From Candidatus Heimdallarchaeota archaeon (GTDB lineage Archaea > Asgardarchaeota > Heimdallarchaeia > Heimdallarchaeales > Heimdallarchaeaceae): DNA of 32,606 nucleotides. The DNA lies in assembly GCA_030607575.1 (NCBI GenBank), contig JAUWJS010000011.1:1-32606 (forward strand), in the 5' to 3' direction. This document shows positions 1 through 10,335 of the stretch, piece by piece. Both the position numbers and the translations under genes were made by a program. Numbering within the stretch: position 1 is the first letter of the stretch; each line of letters starts with the position of its first letter. A model generated the notes under the pieces. It saw only the letters and a list, made by a program, of their open reading frames with translations. It had not been told where the DNA came from and made no database searches.

Positions 1-463
1 AAGCCATTAAAGCGGCTTCTCCTACAGCTGTAGCCCAATCATAAAGAGAACAGTTAGCAACATTCATTCCAACAAGTTCACAGATCATGCTTTGATATTC
101 AAATAAGGCTTGAGTTGTTCCCTGAGAAGTTTCAGGTTGGTAAGGGGTATATGCACTATAAAATTCAGTTCTTCTAAGAACTTCATCTTGGAGCGCAGGC
201 ATATAAATATCTAATACTCCACCACCCATGAAAGACCTTACTTCTCTTGTAGTGATATTTTTACTCATTTTTGCCTTAATTGCCTCTAAAAGTTCATATT
301 CACTCTTATAATGTGGTAAATCCAATTCTCCTTTGAATCTTATTTCATCAGGAATATCGGAATAGAGCTCTTCGATACTTTTGAGACCCAAATACTGAAG
401 CATTTCATCGACATCTTGTTGACTATTTCCTAGGTAAGGATGTTCTTTGAAACCTTCTGTCAT
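1..463 (-). CDS. gcvPA: Glycine dehydrogenase (decarboxylating) subunit 1, N-terminal part (truncated by window edge)
   Basis: Reverse translation from ATG at 463 gives MTEGFKEHPYLGNSQQDVDEMLQYLG...FMGGGVLDIYMPALQDEVLRRTEFYSAYTPYQPETSQGTTQALFEYQSMICELVGMNVANCSLYDWATA, the characteristic GcvPA N-terminus; adjacent to gcvH; runs off the left edge. Confidence 0.95.
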   Translation of the reverse strand, partial: MTEGFKEHPYLGNSQQDVDEMLQYLGLKSIEELYSDIPDEIRFKGELDLPHYKSEYELLEAIKAKMSKNITTREVRSFMGGGVLDIYMPALQDEVLRRTEFYSAYTPYQPETSQGTTQALFEYQSMICELVGMNVANCSLYDWATAVGEAALMA

Positions 464-521
464 TTTTGTTCCTCTTTGTTAATTGATAAAAATAGAGGGG
501 GAAAAATTCTCCTCTTAAAAT

Positions 522-944
522 CTAATGAGAACCTTCTTCGATTTTTTTCTCAATGAGCTTAACGTAATCTTCTGAGTTGAATAGATGATCAATTGGACCA
601 GTAGCTTTGAGCTTCAGAATCCAGCCTTCACCATAGCAATCTTCAGTAATTGGTGATGCATCATCTTCTAAATCTGAATTAACTTCTACAACTTCGCAAT
701 CAAATGGAGAATAGAAATCAACGACAGCTTTTAGAGCTTCAACAATACCCATTGAATCTTCATTACCGAAGGTATCACCTACTGCAGGAAGTTCTACATA
801 CGCAAGTTCACCTAGTTCGACACTAGCATAATTGCTAAGGCCATAAATCCAGATGTCTCCTTCTTGAAGAACCCATTCACTTTCTTTAGTGTAAAGAAGT
901 TCTTCTTTTACAGTATATTTGTCTTTTACTCTTATGTCACCCAT
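522..944 (-). CDS. gcvH: Glycine cleavage system H protein (lipoyl carrier)
   Basis: 140 aa; GLSNYASVELGELAYVELPAVGD and lipoyl-Lys context GIVEALKAVVDFYSPFDCEVVEVN. Confidence 0.96.
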   Translation of the reverse strand: MGDIRVKDKYTVKEELLYTKESEWVLQEGDIWIYGLSNYASVELGELAYVELPAVGDTFGNEDSMGIVEALKAVVDFYSPFDCEVVEVNSDLEDDASPITEDCYGEGWILKLKATGPIDHLFNSEDYVKLIEKKIEEGSH

Positions 945-962
945 AGTAATTCCTCTATCATT

Positions 963-1017
963 TATAGGATTGTTTTAACGAGAAGAAGTTTAGTTTATAA
1001 AGATTATTAATCCTATA
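963..1017. repeat. Inverted repeat TATAGGATT...AATCCTATA upstream of gcvH
   Basis: Perfect 9-bp arms 963-971 and 1009-1017, 37-nt spacer, 19-73 nt upstream of the gcvH ATG. Confidence 0.4.
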
Positions 1018-1085
1018 CAGTACTGATTTGAGAGGTATATGACTCTGTTTTAGTATTAGTCTAAGATTATATAGAACTACCAGTT

Positions 1086-1514
1086 TTATAAGTCTAAAAT
1101 TATATGACAATACCACTCATCATTTCTTTTTTCTAAGACAAACTTGTGCATAGTAACAGCTTTTACATCTGTTAATATCTCATATTTGTCATAATCAATA
1201 TCATCACCAAAAGCTTTGCACGAGAGTTTGAACTTATCATTTTCTTCGATTTCAATTTCATAGTCTTTGAATAAAACAGATTCAACATCCTTAACAAATA
1301 CCAGTTCTCCTAGAAAATCGTACAATAATAGATCTAGGGTATCAGATTCGATTTTGAATTCCCAAACGCGTATTGCCTTGAATTCCTTGACGTTCACCAT
1401 AGCTTCCATCATAGCTATTCCTGCACCTCTGAAAAGTTCAGAGAGGTTATCTGCATTAACTTCAAAAGCAAAATCTGATTTTACTTCTTCAGAGAGTATG
1501 TTGTATTTGAACAT
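1086..1514 (-). CDS. Archease family protein (RtcB cofactor); start trimmed to internal ATG at 1514
   Basis: From MFKYNILSEE...: DNLSELFRGAGIAMMEAMV, LDLLLYDFLGELVFVKDVE, ILTDVKAVTMHKFVLEKRNDEWYCHIILDL match archease motifs. The longer listed ORF (to 1757) overlaps rtcB and is unlikely. Confidence 0.88.
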   Translation of the reverse strand: MFKYNILSEEVKSDFAFEVNADNLSELFRGAGIAMMEAMVNVKEFKAIRVWEFKIESDTLDLLLYDFLGELVFVKDVESVLFKDYEIEIEENDKFKLSCKAFGDDIDYDKYEILTDVKAVTMHKFVLEKRNDEWYCHIILDL

Positions 1515-1574
1515 TGAACTCAGAAAGGAGAAATATATTACTAATAAAAATAATCCCTTTGAAGATATTTTCTG

Positions 1575-1592
1575 ATAAACCAAGAGGTTTAT
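1575..1592. repeat. Short hairpin/palindrome ATAAACC-aaga-GGTTTAT in the divergent archease/rtcB promoter
   Basis: Perfect 7-bp arms, 4-nt loop, extendable by a G-T and a T-A pair. Confidence 0.45.
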
Positions 1593-1623
1593 TAAAACTA
1601 ACAATTTCTTTACATTGAGAAAA

Positions 1624-3099
1624 ATGTCAAGCGATAACATTCCAATGAAACAAATTGATGAAACAACTTGGGAAGTCCCCACATCATATAAAAAGGGTAT
1701 GAGAGTACCTGCAAGATTGATTGTAACTCCAGCTCTAAAAAAAGGACTTGAGGGCAAAGTTGTAGATCAGATAACCAATGTAGCAACTCTTCCTGGAATT
1801 CAGAAATATGCAATAGCTCTTCCTGATGCACATGTTGGATATGGATTTCCAATAGGCGGTGTCGCTGCAATGGATATGGAGGAAGGAGTAATTAGTCCTG
1901 GAGGTGTTGGTTTTGATATCAATTGTGGAGTACGCATGCTCACCACAACCTTAGAGGAAAGAGATGTAAAACCTAAGATTAAGGAGCTTGTAGACAAGCT
2001 GTTTCGTCGTGTTCCTGCAGGAGTAGGCGTTAAACTAACTCACGACCCGTATTTGGCAAATATATCTCGTTCAGAGTTTGAAAATGTTCTAGAAGATGGT
2101 GCACAGTGGTGTTTGGAAAAAGGTTATGCTAGAGAAGAAGATGTACGTAGAATTGAAAGTCAGGGAAAGATGCCTGAGGCAGATTCTTCAAAGGTTAGTA
2201 ATAAAGCACAGAGTAGGGGGCTTAGACAACTAGGAACACTTGGGTCTGGTAACCATTATTTGGAAATACAAGTAGTGAAACCTGGAGATTTGTTTGACCC
2301 AGAGAAGGGTAAAAAATTAGGTTTGAATAAAAACTATCAAGTTACTGTTATGATTCACTGTGGTTCTAGAGGATTAGGTCATCAAGTTGCTTCAGATTAC
2401 TTAAGAACCTGTTTAACTGCAATGACCAAATATAATCTTCCAGTACTTGATCAAGAACTAGCTAGTGTCCCTATAAACTCAAAAGAAGGAGAGGATTATT
2501 TTGCAGCTATGAGTTGTGCGTCAAACATGGCTTATGCTAATCGCCAAGTAATAACTCATAACGTTAGACAAGTTTTCACAGAAGTCTTCAACCAAGATGA
2601 AGACGAATTAGGATTAGATTTGATTTACGATGTAGCTCATAACATTGCCAAGATTGAAGAGCACAGAATTGATGGTGAGAAAAAGAAATTAATGGTTCAT
2701 CGAAAGGGAGCTACTCGAGGATTTCCACCAAATCATCCTGAAATTCCTCAAGAATATAAGGAAATTGGACAACCCATCATCATTGGAGGATCCATGGAAA
2801 CTGGTTCTTATCTTTTAACAGGGACCCAAAAGGCAATGGATGTAAGCTTTGGCTCAACAGCTCATGGTGCAGGACGAACAATGAGTAGAAGCAAAGCAAA
2901 AAGGCAAATAAGGGGAGATTTCCTTCAACAGAGAATGAGAGAAAAAGGGATTTATGTAAAAGGAGCATCAATGCCAGGTTTAGCAGAAGAAGCTGGATTT
3001 GCATACAAAGACATTGATGAAGTAATTAATGCTCTCAAAGTATCTGGACTTGGTCATCCAATTGTAAGAGTAAAACCAATCGGCAATGTTAAAGGATAG
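1624..3099 (+). CDS. rtcB: RNA-splicing ligase RtcB (tRNA ligase)
   Basis: PGGVGFDINCGVRML, HCGSRGLGHQ, YDVAHNIAK, STAHGAGRTMSRSKA; no intein interruption. ATG at 1624 preferred over TTG at 1615. Confidence 0.97.
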   Translation: MSSDNIPMKQIDETTWEVPTSYKKGMRVPARLIVTPALKKGLEGKVVDQITNVATLPGIQKYAIALPDAHVGYGFPIGGVAAMDMEEGVISPGGVGFDINCGVRMLTTTLEERDVKPKIKELVDKLFRRVPAGVGVKLTHDPYLANISRSEFENVLEDGAQWCLEKGYAREEDVRRIESQGKMPEADSSKVSNKAQSRGLRQLGTLGSGNHYLEIQVVKPGDLFDPEKGKKLGLNKNYQVTVMIHCGSRGLGHQVASDYLRTCLTAMTKYNLPVLDQELASVPINSKEGEDYFAAMSCASNMAYANRQVITHNVRQVFTEVFNQDEDELGLDLIYDVAHNIAKIEEHRIDGEKKKLMVHRKGATRGFPPNHPEIPQEYKEIGQPIIIGGSMETGSYLLTGTQKAMDVSFGSTAHGAGRTMSRSKAKRQIRGDFLQQRMREKGIYVKGASMPGLAEEAGFAYKDIDEVINALKVSGLGHPIVRVKPIGNVKG

Positions 3100-3111
3100 T
3101 TCTATCCTCTA

Positions 3112-4143
3112 TCACCTTTTTCTTAAATCTACAATTTTCATATCTAGCTGGACTTCTTTAGTCCAAGTTTTTATTATTTCGAGGGTTTCATCAAGATTTT
3201 CCATTTCAGCTCCAGAGGCTCCTTTATGGCCTCCCCCTGACATTGTATTTGCAAGTAAATCTACTCTGTATTTTTCAACATCTTTGATTGACATTGCTCT
3301 GTTTAATCTAAGACTTATTTTGGTTTCTTCTGGGTAGACAGTAAGATATGCAATCCCCTTTACTCCTCTTTTCTGTAACTCTGATGCTATAGCTGCAGTA
3401 TTATAATGAAGAGGGCCATCTATAAGAATAATAAAATCAGTAATCTCAATTTCATGTGCTATATTGAAAGATTCTTTTCGAGAATTTCGTAGTCTTCTTA
3501 CACGATGTAAAACATCCTTTTCCCATAAACCATCTAACCCTTTTGATGCCAATAATTCTATAACAAAATCATGTTCAGTGATTGTAAATGTTGATTTACA
3601 AACATCTTCTAAAAACCAAACTCTTTCATCCCAATCATACTCACTTAAATCATCCTTAATTTCCATAGGAGATGGTGTGCTATAACTTGCTGTATCAGTA
3701 ATTTTGGTGATTTCAGATAATTCAACCAAGAAATCTGGTAATTTATCTCCAAAATAATCAGCAATAAGAGTGGCTCCACTTGGTGATTTAGGATCAAAAA
3801 TAGAAACTTTTGCCTTAATTTCCACTCCTTCGTTAGATATATGGTGATCAAAAAAGTAGTCTATTTTGTTTGAATTGAAAGGACTAAGATCTAATATTGC
3901 AAACCAGTTTGCATCTATTAACACCTGAGAAATCTTATCTTCCTTGAGTAAAGGATAATCTATTGGAATAAAAACTAAATCTTCATCTGCAAAGAGATAA
4001 CGAAACAAAGCTGCTGAAACTAAACCGTCAGGACAATTGAAGTGGTAAGCAACTTTTTTCTTTTTACTTGAAGTTCTCTTTAGAACTTCAGCACCATATT
4101 GTTTCTTTTTTCTTAGAATTCTATCTAAAGATTTTTCACTCAT
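3112..4143 (-). CDS. DHH/DHHA1 family phosphoesterase
   Basis: YHFNCPDGLVSAALFRYLF motif I, FFDHHIS, C-terminal MSGGGHKGASGAEM (DHHA1 GGGH motif). Confidence 0.88.
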   Translation of the reverse strand: MSEKSLDRILRKKKQYGAEVLKRTSSKKKKVAYHFNCPDGLVSAALFRYLFADEDLVFIPIDYPLLKEDKISQVLIDANWFAILDLSPFNSNKIDYFFDHHISNEGVEIKAKVSIFDPKSPSGATLIADYFGDKLPDFLVELSEITKITDTASYSTPSPMEIKDDLSEYDWDERVWFLEDVCKSTFTITEHDFVIELLASKGLDGLWEKDVLHRVRRLRNSRKESFNIAHEIEITDFIILIDGPLHYNTAAIASELQKRGVKGIAYLTVYPEETKISLRLNRAMSIKDVEKYRVDLLANTMSGGGHKGASGAEMENLDETLEIIKTWTKEVQLDMKIVDLRKR

Positions 4144-4931
4144 ATTTTGTCACCAACTAAGTTTGCATAGATTCTTATATTCTTTTGGAGGATTACAGAT
4201 AATTCTTCTAGTTTTATATTTTTTATTTCTTCAATTTTACTTAATACTTCAGGAATAATACCTGGAGAACCTGTTACTCTTACATTATCTATGGTGTATT
4301 TAACATTACCATCTGATTCTGTCAGAATGCGATTTAAAGGTGTGTTTTTCAAAACCTCTATATGAGTGGAACCTGTAAGAACTGAAGGATTGATGCTAAA
4401 AAAATAATCTCTCTCTAGGAATTGATTAAAAACTTTTTTTGGCCCAGAATACCAATGTATCAGGATATTTTCTGAAAGGATTTTGTAAGATGTAAGAATA
4501 TCTGAAGCTTCTTCTTCAGCTCCTTTTAGATGGATATTTACAGGCAATCTGTTTTTCTCAGCTAGCTCTAAGAAAAATCGAAAGTGTTCTTCCTGGTATA
4601 GATAACGTTCCTCTTTTTTGATGAAATGATGATCTAAGCCTATTTCACCTATAACTATTATTTCATTATCGTGGATAATTTGTCTGAATTCTGTTTTAAG
4701 TTCTTCTCTCATTTGTGTTTTTGCTTTCCAAGGATGAATCCCTATACCTGGAATTATTCTTTTGAATTCTTTGCGCATTTCAAGGATTTTGTAAGATTCG
4801 GAAATCTTAGAAGAAACCCCAATAACGTATTCCAAACCTGATTTTTTCCACTTTTTCATAGCGGTAGAAATATCAAAGTCTTTCATGAAATCCTTATCTG
4901 CTAAATGGCAATGAGCATCGTGAAATTTCAT
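4140..4931 (-). CDS. TatD-family metal-dependent hydrolase
   Basis: MKFHDAHCHLAD (HxH), VIGEIGLDHHF, NIHLKGA, LIHWYSGPKKVFNQFLERDYFFSINPS, TESDG; 4-nt ATGA overlap with the DHH gene start. Confidence 0.85.
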   Translation of the reverse strand: MKFHDAHCHLADKDFMKDFDISTAMKKWKKSGLEYVIGVSSKISESYKILEMRKEFKRIIPGIGIHPWKAKTQMREELKTEFRQIIHDNEIIVIGEIGLDHHFIKKEERYLYQEEHFRFFLELAEKNRLPVNIHLKGAEEEASDILTSYKILSENILIHWYSGPKKVFNQFLERDYFFSINPSVLTGSTHIEVLKNTPLNRILTESDGNVKYTIDNVRVTGSPGIIPEVLSKIEEIKNIKLEELSVILQKNIRIYANLVGDKI

Positions 4932-4952
4932 TATTCTAACTTCAATCACATC

Positions 4953-4960
4953 TTTTATAT
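4953..4960 (+). promoter_or_regulatory. TATA-like box for the 4984 ORF; ATG 24-31 nt downstream suggests a leaderless transcript
   Basis: ttttatat at 4953-4960, ATG at 4984, no SD upstream. Confidence 0.45.
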
Positions 4961-4983
4961 CTTTTCACATTAATTATACATAT

Positions 4984-5190
4984 ATGACAAAAGAACTCCT
5001 GCCCTTAGAAGAGAGAATCAAACAGCTTGAACAAGAGGTAAACCGTTTAAGAAAATTGCTAGAAGCACATATGAAAGATCATGGTGTTTCACCACCATTT
5101 CAACCTGGAACCCCCCCAGATAGGCCATATAAACCAGATCGACCATATGAACCAGATCGTCCTGATATTGGACCACCAAAAGAATTCTAG
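4984..5190 (+). CDS. Small protein: N-terminal coiled coil plus Pro-rich PDRPY[K/E] repeats, unknown function
   Basis: 68 aa MTKELLPLEERIKQLEQEVNRLRKLLEAHMKDHGVSPPFQPGTPPDRPYKPDRPYEPDRPDIGPPKEF; heptad-like N-terminus; TATA-like box in position; 29 nt from the downstream GTPase. Confidence 0.65.
   Translation: MTKELLPLEERIKQLEQEVNRLRKLLEAHMKDHGVSPPFQPGTPPDRPYKPDRPYEPDRPDIGPPKEF
5116..5166 (+). repeat. 18-bp in-frame tandem repeat (about 2.8 units) encoding PDRPYK/PDRPYE/PDRPD
   Basis: ccagataggccatataaa | ccagatcgaccatatgaa | ccagatcgtcctgat. Confidence 0.85.
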
Positions 5191-5219
5191 CATAATTGAA
5201 TTACTGAGTTGAGAGCAGA

Positions 5220-6044
5220 ATGCCAAAAGATGACTACGATACAATGGTACGTAAAATGATTAAAGGAAGCGAAGTTGTAGTTGAGGTTTTAGATGCCAGA
5301 TTTCCAAGTTTATCAAGATCTGGTCGATATGAACGAATGGTTCACAGAGACCCAACAAAAAAACTATTGATTGTCTTGAATAAGGTTGATCTTGTTCCTG
5401 ATTATATTGTAAAAAAATGGAGAAGAATTTTAAGAAGTGAAGGATTCAAAGTTATACCAACTTCAGCTCGAGAAAGATTAAGCACTTCAATACTAAGGAA
5501 TGCAATCATTTCTGCGGTTCATGAGGATATGTTCTATATTATAGCTTGTTTTATAGGTATCCCAAACACTGGAAAAAGTTCCTTAATCAATATTTTAAAG
5601 GGGCGATCAAGTGCTCCAGTTGCCCCTATCCCAGGATTCACTAAAGCACTACAAGCTCTTAGGATAACTACAAGATTAAAGATTTATGACACACCTGGAG
5701 TGATTTCAAAGAGATTATCCATGGCTGATCAGATACTTCTTGGTATAGCTAAACCAGAAAAACTCTCAGATCCTGTCAAAGGTGTATGGTCGTTAGTACA
5801 AAGTATTGATAAAATTAATTCTGGAGCAATTAAAAAAACCTATGAAATTGAATACGAATCTCCTCCTGAATTTTTGGAGAAATTCGCTGAAAAAAGGCAC
5901 AAGAGGAAAAAAGGTGGAGATTTAGACCTAGAAACAGCTGCTCGAGTTTTTCTTACCGAGTATAATAATAAGGCTAAGATACCTGTTTGGGAAGATCCTG
6001 ATGAATATTTGCGTCTTAAACAAGAAAAGAAAAGCGAAGAGTAG
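5220..6044 (+). CDS. Circularly permuted GTPase (YlqF/YawG/Nog2-like ribosome-assembly family)
   Basis: Order NKVDLVP (G4) - TSARER (G5) - GIPNTGKSSLIN (G1) - PGFTKA (G2) - DTPGV (G3). Confidence 0.9.
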   Translation: MPKDDYDTMVRKMIKGSEVVVEVLDARFPSLSRSGRYERMVHRDPTKKLLIVLNKVDLVPDYIVKKWRRILRSEGFKVIPTSARERLSTSILRNAIISAVHEDMFYIIACFIGIPNTGKSSLINILKGRSSAPVAPIPGFTKALQALRITTRLKIYDTPGVISKRLSMADQILLGIAKPEKLSDPVKGVWSLVQSIDKINSGAIKKTYEIEYESPPEFLEKFAEKRHKRKKGGDLDLETAARVFLTEYNNKAKIPVWEDPDEYLRLKQEKKSEE

Positions 6045-6068
6045 GTAAAAAGAAAAAAAGAAAGCAAA

Positions 6069-7226
6069 CTATTTGTCTCTTTTCCAACCCCATTTGGTTG
6101 GGTCATAGATTGGAAGTTTATGGATAATAGCTTTTACTTGTCTACTTCTAATTTGAACTAGAACTTCTTTTCCATGTTCAGCGTATTCAATAGGCACAAA
6201 ACCCATTCCAATACCAGCCCCAACAATTGGGGATCTGATACCATTTACCATGGACCCTATTTTTTCACCAGTCATGTTTAGAATTTCATAGTCTGCTCTT
6301 GGGATACCTTTCTCAAGTAATTTGATACCCACATGTTTAATTTTTACACCTTCATTTTTGGCTTTTAGAATAGCTTCTTTACCGAAGTAAAATGGTTCTT
6401 TGTCATGCTTACAAAACATGGAGAAATCATATCCGGTTTCAACAGGGTTAACTTCTTCATGGATATCTTCACCATAAAGTGGTAATCCTGCTTCGATTCT
6501 TAGTGCATCTCGAGCACCTAAACCACAAAGAACAATACCAACATCTTTACCTGCTTCTAGAATAGCATTCCAAACCTTGATACCTTTTGAAGGGTCTTGT
6601 AAATCAGAATCAAAGATAACTACTTCGAATCCCATCTCACCAGTATAACCAGTACCAGTGAATAGACATTTACATCCTTCAACTTCAGCTTCTACCATTT
6701 GCCATCTACCGGTGTCTGGGACACCTAAATTGTCTAAAATAACTTTGTAATTTGGGCCTTGAACTGCAAACATAGTAGTTTCTTCTGTCCAATCTTTGAA
6801 CTCAAGAGGCTCACCTGTGAACTCTTCAAAGATTTTTACAAACTGTCCTATCCAAGCTAAAACTTTTATTGTTTGATCACCAGCATTGCAGACATTAAAG
6901 AAATCTGTTTCGCTTTTCTTACCAATGATAGTATCGTCTCGATAGCCACCATTTTCATTAAGATAATAGGTGTACCCACATTTCATGTCATCCATCTTTG
7001 AAATTTCTCTGGGAGTGAGAAGTTCCAGAAGTTTAGAGGCATATTTGCCCTTGAGAGAATAACGTCCCATGTCTGTGACTTCTACTATTGAAACATTTTC
7101 TCTGGTAGCCATGATTTCCAAGTCAATTCCTGTATAAGAAACTGGAAGATAATACCCTGCAAAATCAGTCATTTTAGCGTTGGCATCTTCATGGACTTTC
7201 CACATTGGAGTTTTTTTCGATCCCAT
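6069..7226 (-). CDS. gcvT: Glycine cleavage system T protein (aminomethyltransferase)
   Basis: MWKVHEDANAKMTDFAGYYLPVSY, ENVSIVEVTDMGRYSLKG, GGYRDDTII, GTGYTGEMGFEV, GLGARDALRIEAGLPLYGEDI. Confidence 0.92.
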   Translation of the reverse strand: MGSKKTPMWKVHEDANAKMTDFAGYYLPVSYTGIDLEIMATRENVSIVEVTDMGRYSLKGKYASKLLELLTPREISKMDDMKCGYTYYLNENGGYRDDTIIGKKSETDFFNVCNAGDQTIKVLAWIGQFVKIFEEFTGEPLEFKDWTEETTMFAVQGPNYKVILDNLGVPDTGRWQMVEAEVEGCKCLFTGTGYTGEMGFEVVIFDSDLQDPSKGIKVWNAILEAGKDVGIVLCGLGARDALRIEAGLPLYGEDIHEEVNPVETGYDFSMFCKHDKEPFYFGKEAILKAKNEGVKIKHVGIKLLEKGIPRADYEILNMTGEKIGSMVNGIRSPIVGAGIGMGFVPIEYAEHGKEVLVQIRSRQVKAIIHKLPIYDPTKWGWKRDK

Positions 7227-7386
7227 AATTATAACCTTCTAATTTATTTTGATTATCTGGATTCGACTTTTATTTTATAGATAAAAATGTTATCCATTGT
7301 AGATATATTGTTCAGAGACGAATAACTCCAAGTTTTACAATCTCTACTTAAAAATCTCGCAGAAATCTTTTTCAATGTAAATCTAG

Positions 7387-8775
<1,389 letters not shown>

Positions 8776-8801
8776 TTTTCTGCTCTCGCTTTTCTAATTT
8801 T

Positions 8802-10169
8802 TTAGTATTCAACTTTAAACCTTTTTGCTTTACCTTTATGGCTGTCAACAAAGATTTTCTCTCCATCTGGTCCATCTATGAATTCAACAGGCTGTCCAGG
8901 AGATGCAAAGGGCAAATCCTTTGGAGCTATAAATTTGTAATCTCTATCATGTTTATAGATTTGCAAAAGCTCTGCTGGATCATCATCAGCTGATCCAATA
9001 AGGACAAGTTTAGCTCCGATTTGACTAAACAAAGAAACTCCCCAATCGGAGATGTAAAAGCCAATTACATCTTTGAAATCTTTAATTGGTTCTTCAGTTT
9101 TCTGTTTGAACTTTTCTTTCTCCTTCTTAGTTACAAAGTTAATTATTTTGAGTATTCCTTGAAATAGTGTTAATGCGGGACCATTAACTGCATTTGTAAG
9201 AACCACAACAATTATTTTCTTATCCTGAACAAGTCCTGAGCTAGTAATAAATCCTGGATATCCTCCACCATGCCCAACAATCTTTCTAAAATCTTGTAGT
9301 TCTGAAATACTAAAACCTAAACCCCAATTAGCTTTTTCAGCCTTGTACTGTATTCTTTGCATTTCGCGTTTGATATAATCTGGAAACAATATATCATTCC
9401 CTAGAATGTGAGCTTGATAAAATTTGATTAAATCCTCAACGGTACTACTCAAACCTGTTGCTGAGTGCATTATTCTAGCTGGAACATGTCTGAATGCTTC
9501 TCTATCTTTTTTTGGGTATTTTATTTTATATCCTGTTGAATGTCTTTGACTGTTGGTTTCGTCTACATCAATTACAGTATTTTTCATATCTAGTGGATCT
9601 AAAATCTCCTTCTGGATGTAATCAGGATAGCTTTGACCAGATATAACTTCGATAATTTGACCTAAGAGAGTAAATCCAAAGTTAGAGTATTTTAAAATCT
9701 CACTTGTCTCAAAGAAACTAATACCTTGTTTTACTTGGGTTTTTATTTCCTCAATAGATGGGAATTCATGATTAGACCAATGTGCTGTTTCTCCATCTCG
9801 AGTCATCCCACTAGAATGACTTAGCAGATGTTTGATTCTTATTTGATCCATATTTTCATCTGTTTCTGAAATAAACCAATCTAGGTGTTTAGACACTTTA
9901 TCATCAATTGAAAGTTTTTCTTCATGATAGAGTTTCATAATAGCTGTAGCGGTAAACAATTTTGAATGAGAGGCTATTCGGAATAAATGTTGATTAGTTA
10001 GTTTCTCTTTATCTTCCAATTTAGAATAGCCATATTCTTTTTGGAAGATTTTTTCATCTTCAACAAAAATACCAACTGAAATACCAGGAATTTCTTTAAT
10101 AAAAACTTGATAATCAAGCCAATTATCAATGAGATGTAAAGTCTGTTTGATCATCTCTTTGTCTGACAT
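8802..10169 (-). CDS. Serine hydrolase, class C beta-lactamase / penicillin-binding-like family
   Basis: RIASHSKLFTATAIM (SxxK), KYSNFGFTLLG (YxN), GHGGGYPGF (HGG-like), HLLSHSSGM. Confidence 0.88.
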   Translation of the reverse strand: MSDKEMIKQTLHLIDNWLDYQVFIKEIPGISVGIFVEDEKIFQKEYGYSKLEDKEKLTNQHLFRIASHSKLFTATAIMKLYHEEKLSIDDKVSKHLDWFISETDENMDQIRIKHLLSHSSGMTRDGETAHWSNHEFPSIEEIKTQVKQGISFFETSEILKYSNFGFTLLGQIIEVISGQSYPDYIQKEILDPLDMKNTVIDVDETNSQRHSTGYKIKYPKKDREAFRHVPARIMHSATGLSSTVEDLIKFYQAHILGNDILFPDYIKREMQRIQYKAEKANWGLGFSISELQDFRKIVGHGGGYPGFITSSGLVQDKKIIVVVLTNAVNGPALTLFQGILKIINFVTKKEKEKFKQKTEEPIKDFKDVIGFYISDWGVSLFSQIGAKLVLIGSADDDPAELLQIYKHDRDYKFIAPKDLPFASPGQPVEFIDGPDGEKIFVDSHKGKAKRFKVEY

Positions 10170-10335
10170 ATCTTGAAGAAAATATATGTATTAAAAACTG
10201 TTACTATGAATTATATATCACTTCAATTATTTAGAACAGAGATTCATAACCATGCTGTAACTGACAAAATCTCAATTTTCAAGGCTTCCAGATATATTTA
10301 TTAACGATGAAACAGTTGAATTGTAATTGTATAAT

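Noticed and set aside
1086-1757. 223-aa ORF start at 1757 overlapping rtcB antisense
   Set aside because: The archease homology begins at the internal ATG at 1514; the N-terminal 81 residues are antisense to rtcB and its promoter.
1610-3004. Minus-strand ORFs 1610..1870, 1800..1997 and 2780..3004
   Set aside because: All antisense to rtcB with no family signature.
3086-3685. Plus-strand ORFs 3086..3337 and 3464..3685
   Set aside because: Antisense to the DHH phosphoesterase gene; low-complexity Ser/Phe translations.
5116-5166. Possible CRISPR-like short repeat
   Set aside because: 18-bp units are contiguous, in-frame and have no spacers; a protein-coding tandem repeat.
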